Source: Poa pratensis (taxonomy: Eukaryota > Streptophyta > Magnoliopsida > Poales > Poaceae). Taken from it: a stretch of DNA of 64,000 nt. This document shows positions 1 through 9,534 of this stretch, piece by piece (the first letter of the stretch is position 1; each line of letters begins with the position of its first letter). The position numbers and the translations under genes were made by a program. The stretch is from contig CAMZMU010000080.1 of the NCBI GenBank assembly GCA_947311845.1, positions 21,709,233-21,773,232 on the forward strand, given 5' to 3'. The notes beneath the pieces were generated by a model. The model searched no databases. It was not told where the DNA came from and saw only the letters and a list, made by a program, of their open reading frames with translations.

Positions 1-121
1 GGAATCAAAGGATTTGAGTTATCTATCTTACAGATACAGAATGCCGAATGAAGATGCACAATGGTGGTGAACGAAGTAGTCCAAAAGAAAGTGAAGAGAT
101 TGGTAGCTTTAATTTGCATAC

Positions 122-211
122 CTCCCCTTTGAAGTGGCGCATGATACTGCAGGTTGGGGATGATGCTGTTGCTTCGTCTCCTCTGGAAAAACGTGCAAAT
201 TCTTCTTCATC
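122..211 (-). CDS. Internal exon of a second DUF3615-type gene copy, cut by the window edge
   Basis: A 90-bp exon on the - strand lies between an AG acceptor (213-212) and a GT donor (121-120). It keeps an open frame if it starts with the last base of a codon and ends with the first two. It closely matches the exon at 11114-11203 of the DUF3615-type gene further right, including both splice sites and the intron just after. Its upstream region (to about 930) also matches the region upstream of that gene, with a possible ATG at 575-573. The rest of this copy would lie left of the window, so whether it is functional cannot be judged. Confidence 0.5.
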
Positions 212-848
212 CTGAATCAGAACATATGATTTAAAAAGAATTATTGTAAATGGAAGTGGAGTAGTGAACAAAAACTAGAAAATTTTAGAACGGTATGAAT
301 TGTGATGTTATGTTTTTTGAATGGATACATTGCTGCGTTCTTGGGTACAATTCTTAGCCCATCACTGATGCAGCTAGCAGTGCAGATTTTACAGAAGTCG
401 GCTAACCTTATGGGAACAGTCAGGCAAAGTTTTTGAGTCGCGACTCAAAGTGAGTTGATAGACCTCATGAGCGTACACATACGATACGATATTACGATAA
501 AGATAGACAGCATGAGCGTCCAGGAGTAGAGAGCTTACGGTCCTCCCGATCAGTACGGCCGTGATCCGCCGCCATGACTGATTCCGCCGATCAACTGCCA
601 CCAAATCTTTTCTCGATGACGTTTGCGCACCAACTTTATCGTATATTGATGCAGGTAGTCTCTTTTATAAGAGAGCAATCTTAAGTGGGGCTCGGGACCC
701 ACTTGCCGTGTACTGCGTGTGCTTGTATTCCTTGTTGTATTTCGATGAATACATGCAGTATACTAAGTTCAAAAAAAATAATATATATATATAAGAGAGC
801 AATCTTAAGATGTGATGAGATTGCTGTACGCCCAGAGCCCCTCTGCTG

Positions 849-856
849 CTATATAT
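849..856 (-). promoter_or_regulatory. Possible TATA box of the left-edge DUF3615-type copy
   Basis: TATATA lies in a block (about 835-930) that is nearly the same as 11885-11955 upstream of the second copy. The shared block suggests a common promoter. The spacing to the possible ATG at 575 is long (about 275 bp). Confidence 0.25.
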
Positions 857-1118
857 GACGAGAGGGACGCCACGAAGACGGAGGTTCCCGGCCGGAGTCT
901 TAATCGGATACGGTTTTACTTTGGTGCGCTCTACGATTTGGTGTCCCGATATTCTATACGCCCCTCCTATCTGCAAAAAAAAAAAGTAGATCGTAGATCT
1001 AGAACTCAGTACACCCGCTCGGCGCTTGCACTCGTGCCTTCACGTCACGCTCACGCCACCTATAATGCAGACGCTTACGAGAGGCGCTAGATATCCTGCT
1101 CGCAAAGAGCATCTCTAT

Positions 1119-2086
1119 TTTTTTTTAGACTAACAGGCTTCCCCCGCCGATTTCATATAAAGAAACCGCCAGTCAATTACAAGAGATAAAAGAAAAACTG
1201 AAAAGCAAAAGAAAAAAGCGTAAGTTTGCCAACTTATTACAACCCAACCATTTGGGCGCAAAGACTGACAAGACCAGCAAGAACTGGAAACACGAAGCAC
1301 TAAGCAAGAACCTAACAAATCAGCCATTTGTAATTCTCGCCGTAGTAGGAGCCCACCCATGCTTCCTGGCCAACGCTTCTCGAATCACCAACTTCAGACT
1401 TTCCACGCCTTCTTCAAGCTTTCTTTGATCTTGGTTTTTCTGCAACAGAGCCTACATATTCAGAATTCTACAAAGTCTAAACACTACAGTTGCAGGATCA
1501 TCAGGGAATTTTTTGTTAAAACACGCATCATTTCTTGTCTTCCAGATAGTCCAGCAAACAGCAATAGCTCCACTGAAGACTATTTCTCTGAGAAGAAGGG
1601 AAGGAATCAATCCAGTTCCCGAACAGATCTTCCGAGTTAGCAGGCAGTCGGACTAAACCGAAGGCACAGAAGACGACTTGCCAAACCAGCTTGGCAAGCC
1701 CGCAACTGAAGAACAGGTGATCAGCAGTTTCTTTCTGACAGCAGAAATGACACTGCTCATTCCTGTGTCAACACACACTTCTTCACCAGCAACCAGGCGA
1801 AGATTTTAACCTTTAACGGGATTTTGACTTTCCATAAGAACTTTTGCGGAAAAGTTCCAGCTGCTTTCAAACTCAAATAGAGGTCCCGCACCTTGAACTT
1901 CCTGGATGCACCAATATGCCAACTGACTCTATCCGGCTCATTCCTCAACTGAATTGGTTCCACCAAATCTATCAGTGCCGCATATTGAGCAGCAGTTTTC
2001 ACCCCACAATGTCCTTCTTAATCTTATGCTTCTCCAGCCTTCCTCTTTTCCTTAGCAACTGTCACATTTTTAGTGAAGGTAATGTT
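1119..2086 (-). mobile_element. 5'-truncated LINE, 3' end of ORF2 with zf-RVT domain
   Basis: A non-LTR retrotransposon fragment in - orientation. The 17-bp direct repeat GCAAAGAGCATCTCTAT flanks it at 1102-1118 and 2087-2103, and a T run at its left edge is the poly(A) tail read from the other strand. The - strand coding remnant at about 1690-2002 has the W-K-x-K-I-P-x-K-x-K-x-F-A-W segment. After it comes a C-x2-C ... H-L-F-F-x-C zinc-binding motif, as in the zf-RVT end of plant LINE ORF2 proteins. Frames are broken, so it is dead. Only about 1 kb of a normally 5-7 kb element remains, which is typical of target-primed insertion. Confidence 0.85.
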
Positions 2087-3135
2087 GCAAAGAGCATCTC
2101 TATAGCAGATAAAAGGACGTCTCGTTCGTTCTTTATGATAAATAAAAGCTGTTTCAGGACAACTCTACCGGCATCCCCGAAAATGTATCGGTACCTCCTT
2201 AAACTACACCGGCACCCTAAATTTTTTGTCTAGCACCTCCCAAAATGTGTCTGGTTAGGGTGTCCGACATACTGGGGCTGCACCAGCTACACCCCCCAAA
2301 CGAAAATTTGAAATTATTAAAAATAGTGCGGATTACAGCAAAAGGTTCAAAATTTATTACAATTTGCCGGATTTTACATGAATTTGAAATAAATTTGACT
2401 AAACTAAACCTAACGACATCTATTCGTCGTTGTCGATGCAGATGATGTCGCCGTCGTAGGGCCGGACTTGGGCTGTAGCAAGGGGCCCGACTCTTGCTCT
2501 TGCTCCACGACGCCATCAATGGGCTCCGGTTTGGTCTCTCCTGCGTCACCATAGTGGGCTGTTGCGGCACCGTCGACACGCGCATCACTAGGTAGTAGCC
2601 GGAGAAGTCCTTCGGCTCGTCACCCGTTTGGAAGTCGCTTGTCTTGCGGTGCCTAAAGGTTGTACCACTTCGAACAACCACGCCTCGTCGAGGAGGAGGA
2701 TGTGGCACCAGTAGGCCTCGCTCGAGCCGACGGCCTCGTCTTTGTGCGCCATTCAGCTGGACGGTTGGGAGATTGGGGGTCGGAGTTGCATGCGCCTTGC
2801 ACTATTGGACCGAGGCACCGACATGAATGACGGTGGATGCGTGGCAGACTGTAGAGCGGTGCATAGGAACAGGCGTACCCACCTGGGGAACCAGCAAGGA
2901 AGCCATTTCTACGTTGACCGGCCGGCCGACTGCCTCCCGTGTGTGGATAACATGCGGGCCGACATGTCGGAGGGCTTGTCCCACGCCCCCAGGGGGCATT
3001 CAAACTTAGGGGAGCCGGACGGGATTTTTGGTCGGTTTGTACAGATGGGTTGCCGTTGTGGTGGACTTTTTTTTAGACCCCCATTGGGCCATTGGGGGTT
3101 GTATGGTCCGGGAGGCCGGTGGAGATGCTCTAAGT
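2087..3135. mobile_element. Possible PIF/Harbinger-like DNA element
   Basis: The stretch starts with AGAGCATCTC (2090-2099) and ends with GAGATGCTCT (3123-3132), an inverted pair resembling the GAGCATCTCC ends of grass Harbinger elements. The middle (2440-3120) is GC-rich with no recognisable protein, and the rest is AT-rich. A clean 3-bp TSD is not visible, so the boundaries are uncertain. The LINE just to the left has copied part of this end in its TSD. Confidence 0.3.
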
Positions 3136-3730
3136 TTGACACAAATACATAGAAAAAATATAACGACTATACTATTTCATAAATATAGTACCCAATCTAT
3201 AGATCTGGATTTATTCTTATATTATATAGTACCCAATCAGTAGATCTATATAATTATCTAGATCTACTGAGATGCTTTCTTGGCGTGATGTCGACATGTC
3301 TTGCAATGTGATATGAGCCAGCTATGGAGACTAACATCATGGCCCAAAACATAAAGATAATTATCTTGTGGTTGGGTACTATAATTATCTACATCTACTG
3401 TGAAATTAATAAATCTTATTTCATAAAGATAATTCTAGCTCCTTTCCTGCAAATAAGAACAAGAACTCAAATTAATAATCAGAACCCTGGTCATGAAAAT
3501 TGAAAAGGAATGTAGGAACATTAAGAAAAGGGGAATGAAGATTTGTTCCACTTGCGACTAACCTATAATGTGTGTATTATTTTGGTCACTTGTCTATTTC
3601 GGTTTATAATGCATGTGATGAACAAGCAGTTTGGTCACTTATCTATTTGTACCTCTGAAAATTGGGTTTTTCTCCTGTTTTTGTCAACTATACCTGATAT
3701 ATGGTTGTTGTACATGTATATACTGCTAGA
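3136..3730. other. No gene seen; AT-rich intergenic DNA
   Basis: AT-rich sequence with repeated AGATCTA-type words and no open frame resembling a known protein. It could be older transposon sequence. Confidence 0.5.
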
Positions 3731-3736
3731 ATACGA

Positions 3737-4027
3737 CTGGCGAATGGATAGGCTACCACCGGCGAACAACAAGAATACACCGCTGGCGAACAGGATAGGC
3801 TACCACTGGCGAACAATAGGAATACCGGAAATATCACCGCTGGCGAACAAGATAGGCTACCGCTGGCTAACGGGCCGCTGGCGAACGCTGCTTTGTTCGG
3901 CAGCGGTAAGATTACTTAGCGTTGGCGGACAGGGACGTTCGCCAGCGGTACGCCTTATCGCTGGCGGAGTAGTGCTGGCGAACCGTTGTTCGCCAACGGT
4001 AGCGAAAAACCGTCCGCCGGCGGTAAG
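3737..4027. repeat. Array of a GGCGAAC-centred motif in both orientations
   Basis: The left half carries CCGCTGGCGAAC-like words on the + strand near 3739, 3761, 3785, 3808, 3842, 3864 (variant) and 3880, spaced about 16-34 bp. Several are preceded by GATAGGCTACC. The right half carries the reverse complement, for example GTTCGCCAGCGGTA at 3937-3950 and GTTCGCCAACGGTA at 3988-4001, mixed with direct copies. Clustered short motifs in both orientations are typical of subterminal transposase-binding regions of DNA transposons. No matching terminal repeat was found, so the owner is unknown. Confidence 0.55.
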
Positions 4028-4514
4028 CTTTTCCCTGCTGGTGCGAGGATCGGAAGAAAAAGAAGCGGCGAGGATCCACCGCCGCGCTTTTGCATTCCCC
4101 GGAACCTCTTAACGAGCTGCTCATGCAAGACTACTTCGCGGAGATACCTACATATTCGCCTCACATATTCCGGAGAAGGTACCTAATGCGTCGTTCCCTA
4201 TTCTTGAAGATAGTAGAAGCTTGCGACGTGAATTGTTGCTATTTTACCCGTTAGAGGAATGCTGCGGGTTTAATTGGGTTTAGCCCATATACAAAAAATT
4301 TGCGCAGCGATGAGCGTGATTGACTAAGGCGTTCTAGCTAACTAACCGACGAGCATCTTTGCATTGCCGAGGATACTACAATCGAGTCAGTGCGCATGTT
4401 CGTTAAAGTGATAATCCGTCTCTTTGGTCCTGTTTATCTTAGAGCACCCAACAAAAAATACACGACGAGGTTGATGGCAGCAAATGATGCTCGAGGTTAG
4501 ACGGGCATGCTAGG

Positions 4515-5215
4515 AAGTATTGACTGCATGCATTGGACTTGGAAAAACTACCCCGAGACATGACACAGGCAATATGTGGCAAGAGTGGTGATGCAACAAT
4601 TGTGCTTGAGGATGTTGCATCCGAGAATTTGTGGATTTGGGATTGCTTCTTTGTATTACCGGGTACACTCAGTGACATCAATGTATTGCATCGGTCTCAT
4701 CTATTTGCGAGACTAGCCAGTGATGATGCTCCGACTTGCAACTACACCGTTAATGGGAAAGAATACACAAAGGGGTACTATCTACCGACAATATTTATCC
4801 TAGTTGATCTACATTTGTGAAGACCATCTCAAATCCCATAAATAGAAAGGAAGCTGAAACTTTGCCAATGCACAAGAGGGATGCCGAAAGGACATTGAGA
4901 GAGCCTTTGATGTTTTGCAATCTAGGTTTGTCATTGTTCGAGCTCCTGCTCATTTTTGGGACAAGAAAACCCTCAAGAACATAATGATATTTTGTCCGAT
5001 TATTCACAACATAATCATCGAGGATGAGTGGGATTTGGACTTGGAGTTGGTTTACGACAATGTTTGTAGTCGTGAAGCCAGCTAGAAACTCAGATCGCAT
5101 TTAATCATTCCTTCAGACTTACCGGAGATTGAGTACGCCAACACCCACAATTAGTTTCACCACAATCTCATTGAGCACATCTGGCAGTTGCATGGGCAGT
5201 AATCTTCCATTTTTA
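4515..5215 (+). pseudogene. PIF/Harbinger transposase (DDE_Tnp_4) relic
   Basis: Pieces of a plant PIF/Harbinger transposase appear in order on the + strand but in shifting frames. First comes the M-H-W-T-W-K core near 4530. Next is the L-W-I-W-D-C-F-F-x-x-P-G-T-L-S-D-I-N-V-L segment at about 4630-4690, and then N-Y-T-V-N-G-K-E-Y-x-K-G-Y-Y at 4740-4790. The last piece is D-I-E-R-A-F-D-V-L-Q with F-W-D-K-K-T-L near 4894-4980, plus a degraded C-terminal L-I-E-H-I-W-Q-L-H near 5170-5205. In-frame stops and frameshifts make it non-functional. The family cuts and pastes DNA with a DDE catalytic triad in the nucleus. No terminal repeats could be fixed. Confidence 0.8.
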
Positions 5216-5581
5216 TTTATTTGATTTTATTCATGTGTGATTTGAACCATTATTTGCATTCAGCACAATTATTGTATTGGATTATTGTTTAATTCATTTG
5301 ATTTCCATTTCGTTTGTAATTTGAACCATTATTGTAATTTGAATTAAGTTTGTATTGTACAATTAAGAATATTTATATTTTAGTTCATATTGGTTTCATA
5401 TTTTTATGTCAAATGACACACATGTGTTGAAATGCTAAAAAAAACCATGTGTTTACAGTTCTGCGGGATACAGATACTGATAAAGATGCTCTAAGGGACA
5501 ACCGGTCAAGTAGAACGAGCTGGATTTACCTGTATAAGAGGCCCTTTATGAGATCATCTATTGTGTAATAGGGTGCTTGTC

Positions 5582-5830
5582 GAGTTAATAGCGTAAAACT
5601 ACTAGTATTCATGCAAAGTTTACTGATTGGTACAAGTCGGCGCAAAAATCGCATTTACATATCACATTTTTCGAGATTTTTTCATAAAACCCAAATCATG
5701 CCCTGATTAGAAATTGACAGCCGTGGTGACACCTCGGACCCACCTGTCAGATGATGTGGCCGGCTTAGAGGGAATTGACACCAAACTGATAGTGGGACCC
5801 ACTTGTTAGCCTAATAAGAAAATCTGAAGA
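5582..5830. repeat. Left terminal inverted repeat of the MULE
   Basis: Pairs with 6440-6680 in inverse orientation. The outermost bases read TTAATAGCGTAAAACTACTA and correspond to ATAATAGCGTGAAACTACCA on the reverse of the right end. Confidence 0.8.
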
Positions 5831-6439
5831 AAAAAAATGTAAAAAGCAAACTATAACTTAGGCTGCCGTTCTGGGCAGCGCTGGGAGCACCGAGAGCCAG
5901 CGAGCACGACACCGGCGAGGTTCCTGCGACGGTCCGAGCCCCGGCAGGTCTGCCCTGCCTCCAACGCCGGCAAATCCACCCCGTTCCCGACCGAAGGAGG
6001 AGCAGCACAGGGTCACGTGCCGGCAGGCCTGCCCCGTCCCCGACGTCGGCATCCCACACGACCTGCCTCCTCCCGGTGGCTCCCCGCGCTGCCCTGCCTT
6101 CTCCACCGCCGGTAGGGCCGCGCCTCGCCCCGCCTTCTTCGTCGCCAAAAGCTCCCCGGGGCCGCCCCACCTTCCCCACCGCAGGTAGGCCCCGGATGCT
6201 TTAGCCGAGTCCGGCGGGGCCAGCCGTGGCCTTCGAGTCGTCGTCATCATGCCGACCCTCATGATGGCGCCTCCTTTCCCCGCCCAACATGAGCGCGACC
6301 ACGAAGAGGTCGGCGATGTTGAGCCACTCCGGCTGGCGTCCTCCCGGTGCGGTGGCCGGCGGAGAAAACGACGTCGCCAGGCCGCTTTAGATTGTTTTAG
6401 TTTTTTTATTACTTGTTTTTCATATTTTTATTTTTCCGA

Positions 6440-6680
6440 TTTTTTATTAGACTGACAAGTGGGTCCCACTGTCAGTTTGGTGTCAATTCTCTCTAAGCCG
6501 GCCATGTCATCTGACAGGTGGGCCCGGGATGTCAGCACTGCTATCAATTTCACATCAGAGCTCGATTTGGCTTTTATGAGAAAATCTTGGAAAAATGTGG
6601 TACTTAAATGCGATTTTTGCGTCGAGTGGTACCAATATGTAAATTTGGCTTGAATACTGGTAGTTTCACGCTATTATCTT
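6440..6680. repeat. Right terminal inverted repeat of the MULE
   Basis: Inverse partner of 5582-5830, abutting the right copy of the 10-bp target duplication. Confidence 0.8.
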
Positions 6681-7163
6681 GGTGCTTGTCCTCTGGTTGT
6701 GAACAATACACATGTGGTGTAACTCGCTCAATCAATTATTATGAACTATTTGTATGCTTCACCTAAATTGTGAGTTCTCCTTTTAATTTTTTTGACGGTA
6801 AATAGCAGGAGCTCTGACTATGCATTATAAAGGGAATAGAATTGATCCAGTTAATTAGGAAAACCGGACCAAAAAATCATACAAGCGCGGTTAAAGAACC
6901 GCACATTCAAACTCATGGAACGTCGTCTGTGCCTGAAACAAGTGAACCTAGTCCCAAACTAACAGGCCACACCTCATACCCAACTATCAGAAATTCTCCA
7001 AATACACACAAACTCTCACCCCTAGAGATGCATCGGTGTGCACCCTCCACACAGAAGAGGTCAAACATTACTCACAATTAACTCTCGAACCGCCTCCATC
7101 ACCTGCGGTGTGCGCTGCTTCTTGTACATCTGCAGATAAAATTCCATCTTCTCCTCCATGACT

Positions 7164-8411
7164 TCATCGGTAGCTTTCTCTTTGCTCGAGTTTTGAGATT
7201 TCCCCAAAAGACTCCGCCCGCCTAAACTCGGCGCGCTTGGCTGCTGGAATGGCACTATCTTTGTTCTTCTTGTCCAACCGGATGCTTCGTCGCTCGGCCA
7301 AAGAGGGAGCATCCATTCGAAGCTGCTTGTCCTTGGGCATGCCGGCAATCTCTCGGCAGAGCTCCAACATCGAAAAAGGCAAGGTCTTCTCATGTGGCTC
7401 AATCGTGTCATACTGAGCCATCACCTTCGCGATCTTCTCCTCCGGGCTAGGGGCATCAGAACCCCTCAACTCGTCCAATGCCAAAGGCATCTCCACTCGC
7501 AGATCCTTCATCGGGGCCCCCTGCACCACCGGGGAGACATGCTCCGAAACAGCAATAGGCGTGGGGGTGGATTCCAGGACAAGCGCCGACGCGGAAACGC
7601 TCATACTCCTGGGAGAGTAGCACCCAAAGCGCTCGATCCCGCCGTCTGCGCAATCAGCATTGCCCCTAGCACTCAGAGATGGTGTTGGCTCCACCAACAC
7701 CACAACTGGCGGCAGGGACAGCCTCTCGAGAGCAGCCTCAGCCCGCTCCAGCAAGTTCCCAGCACGCTCCATCAAGCCCTGCATAGATTCCTGCATCTTG
7801 AGCTGAGCCGTAAGCAACTCCTCTAGCTGAGACGCGACCAAGCCTCGCAGCTCCGCCCGCAGCAGTGTCGCCTGCTCCAGCTCAACCCGCAACAACGCCG
7901 CCTGCTCCTGGAGGTTTTGCATCTCCTCCAGCTGAGAAACAACCATGCCTTGCGGCTCATCTCGCAACACCGTCGCTTGCTCCTCGACGATGGACTTCAG
8001 GATCGCCTCGGGCAGAGCCGCCGAACTAGCAGACGCCAGGCCAGTCACCGGCGGCACATGGACTTGGGGGCCCCGGCCCTTGAGCTCGACCGGGGGCGTG
8101 GCAACAGAAGCCCAGGAGCGGTCCATGGGACGGCGCGGACCAGCTACAGGTGATCCGGAGCAGAGTGGAGCTTGTCCGGCCGGCTGGTGCCGCCAACAAT
8201 CTCTCTCGCGGTGGCCAGAGCGGCGGCATGAAAGGCACCTGATCTTGCCGTGACAGTCCACCATGCGATGGTCGCCCGACAGGCAGCGGAAGCACCGACC
8301 GCGCACTCTCCGCCTGAAGGCCGCAGCACGGTCTCCACCCTCCGCAAGCGGAGAAGGGGGCAGCATGCTCCGCTGAGGGCGACGGCGGTTGCGCACCTCC
8401 TGCCAACCCAC
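7164..8411 (-). CDS. Zinc-knuckle (CCHC) protein of the retroposon, ORF1-like
   Basis: An open frame of about 415 codons on the - strand. Near residues 38-73 there are two cysteine-rich knuckles, R-C-F-R-C-L-S-G-D-H-R-M-V-D-C and then R-C-L-S-C-R-R-S-G-H-R-E-R-D-C, which fit CX2CX4HX4C nucleic-acid binding. A long L/E/Q-rich stretch at about 140-230 looks like a coiled coil. The frame has no ATG at its 5' end: the first usable codon is GTG, a stop lies a little upstream, and other frames upstream carry related proline-rich sequence. The start is therefore probably lost by frameshift. This would be an RNA-binding ORF1/gag-like protein, probably no longer made. Confidence 0.5.
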   Translation of the reverse strand: MGWQEVRNRRRPQRSMLPPSPLAEGGDRAAAFRRRVRGRCFRCLSGDHRMVDCHGKIRCLSCRRSGHRERDCWRHQPAGQAPLCSGSPVAGPRRPMDRSWASVATPPVELKGRGPQVHVPPVTGLASASSAALPEAILKSIVEEQATVLRDEPQGMVVSQLEEMQNLQEQAALLRVELEQATLLRAELRGLVASQLEELLTAQLKMQESMQGLMERAGNLLERAEAALERLSLPPVVVLVEPTPSLSARGNADCADGGIERFGCYSPRSMSVSASALVLESTPTPIAVSEHVSPVVQGAPMKDLRVEMPLALDELRGSDAPSPEEKIAKVMAQYDTIEPHEKTLPFSMLELCREIAGMPKDKQLRMDAPSLAERRSIRLDKKNKDSAIPAAKRAEFRRAESFGEISKLEQRESYR

Positions 8412-8760
8412 CTCGTCGCCAACACCCTCCGGATCGCAGGCGGCAGCGGCCCCACCACCTGCGGTTTGAAGTTAGGTGGCAGCTTATCCGGAGGCGGCGG
8501 CAGCTGGGACGAGGCGGCCGGCGCAGCCGGAGAGCTGGGGCGGGGAGGCCGGCGCAGCCGGGGAGGGCAGTTGGCTGCCAGCGGAAGAGCCTCTGGTTGC
8601 CGCATCCCTGCACCGAGAGCTACAGAATCGCCGGCCCGATTTGGATCCGGATCCTGGCAGGCTGCAGCACGGGAGAAGGAACGGGGTGGCTGGCTGGGCT
8701 GTGGGGAGGTCGTCGGGGGTTGGGGAGGCCATGGGGCATGACTTGGAGGGAGGAGGGGCT

Positions 8761-8780
8761 GGGGGGGGGGGGGGGGGGGG
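8761..8780 (+). repeat. Homopolymer run of 20 G
   Basis: An uninterrupted run of 20 G in the GC-rich 5' region of the retroposon. Its length may be unstable or affected by sequencing error. Confidence 0.9.
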
Positions 8781-8884
8781 CGGAGCTCCGTGGTGACGGC
8801 GGCGGCGGGGGCCGTGGGGTCGCCAGAGTCGCGAGAGCTCTGCTACCTGTCTGGGGAGAGATTTCGGAAGTTCTCCTTTTTAAT

Positions 8885-9534
8885 AGAACTCGGTAGCTAT
8901 AGCTTTACCTGATTTGTGATCAGGTGCTTAGTTTAATACGTGGAGGGGCATCGATGGGCTGATGATGCATTTTCTAAAGTTCAATCAATCAAGGAAATTT
9001 TGGCAGAGGTCAATTAAGAGGTTAAGTCTAGAAAGATGCCAATAGGCCTGGTGGTGAGCGAACCCTTCTCCAAAGCCTTTTATGTCCCAGCGCTGATAGC
9101 CAGGAGCCCAGGACTTGCGCCCATCTGATTTTTCAAAACTTAAAACAGCCTGTAACTTGCAACAGTGTAGCTGTACATGATTTCGCATCTGCCCAAGGAA
9201 ACGAGAAAAATGAAACATCGGTTTGCACCAACATACTGTATAAGATTTCCTCATTGTCTTGATAAGTTGGAAAGCGTAAGCAAATCACAATAGCGTATAT
9301 GGCATTGTCCGATGACATAACGAGTTAACGACATTCAAGATCCAACTTAAACTCGCGTTTTCATCCCATGTCCACAGCTCTCAAGTACTTACGCGCTTCA
9401 GTATATTTATATACATTACTGAAAGGGATTTCAGAAAAAGAACTACAACCGAAAGTCAGTTCTGGCAAGGGCAAGCCAAGACAAACAATAAGATTAGCCA
9501 CGCAGGCCAACGCTAACCACCAAGCTTCAAGTGC
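8885..9534. other. Downstream flank and probable 3' UTR of the DUF3615-type gene
   Basis: No coding sequence recognised. The part next to 9535 lies just past the stop codon of the - strand DUF3615-type gene and probably holds its 3' UTR. No poly(A) signal was assigned. Confidence 0.4.

Larger units (their letters stand above)
5582..6680. mobile_element. Mutator-like element with long TIRs (Pack-MULE-like)
   Basis: A 1.1-kb element flanked by a perfect 10-bp direct repeat GGTGCTTGTC at 5572-5581 and 6681-6690. Its outer parts (about 5582-5830 and 6440-6680) are long imperfect inverted repeats sharing, for example, CGCAAAAATCGCATTTA and AGTGGGACCCACTTGT-type words. TIRs this long with a 9-11 bp TSD are the mark of MULEs. 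The centre (about 5865-6380) is GC-rich, unlike the TIRs, and holds no transposase. Such cargo in grass MULEs is often a captured host gene fragment. I do not recognise the source gene. Confidence 0.85.
6788..8868 (-). mobile_element. Non-autonomous LINE-like retroposon carrying a zinc-knuckle ORF
   Basis: Flanked by AGTTCTCCTTTTAAT at 6773-6787 and AGTTCTCCTTTTTAAT at 8869-8884, a target duplication of about 15 bp. A T run at the left edge (6788-6793) is the tail of a - strand insertion. Inside is one GC-rich coding region with a retroviral-type zinc knuckle and no reverse transcriptase, so the element would depend on enzymes from another LINE. The long TSD and the tail support insertion by target-primed reverse transcription. 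Confidence 0.75.

Noticed and set aside
5811..6262. Open frames of 120-134 codons in the MULE centre
   Set aside because: GC-rich shadow frames without recognisable domain. Kept only as possible captured cargo.
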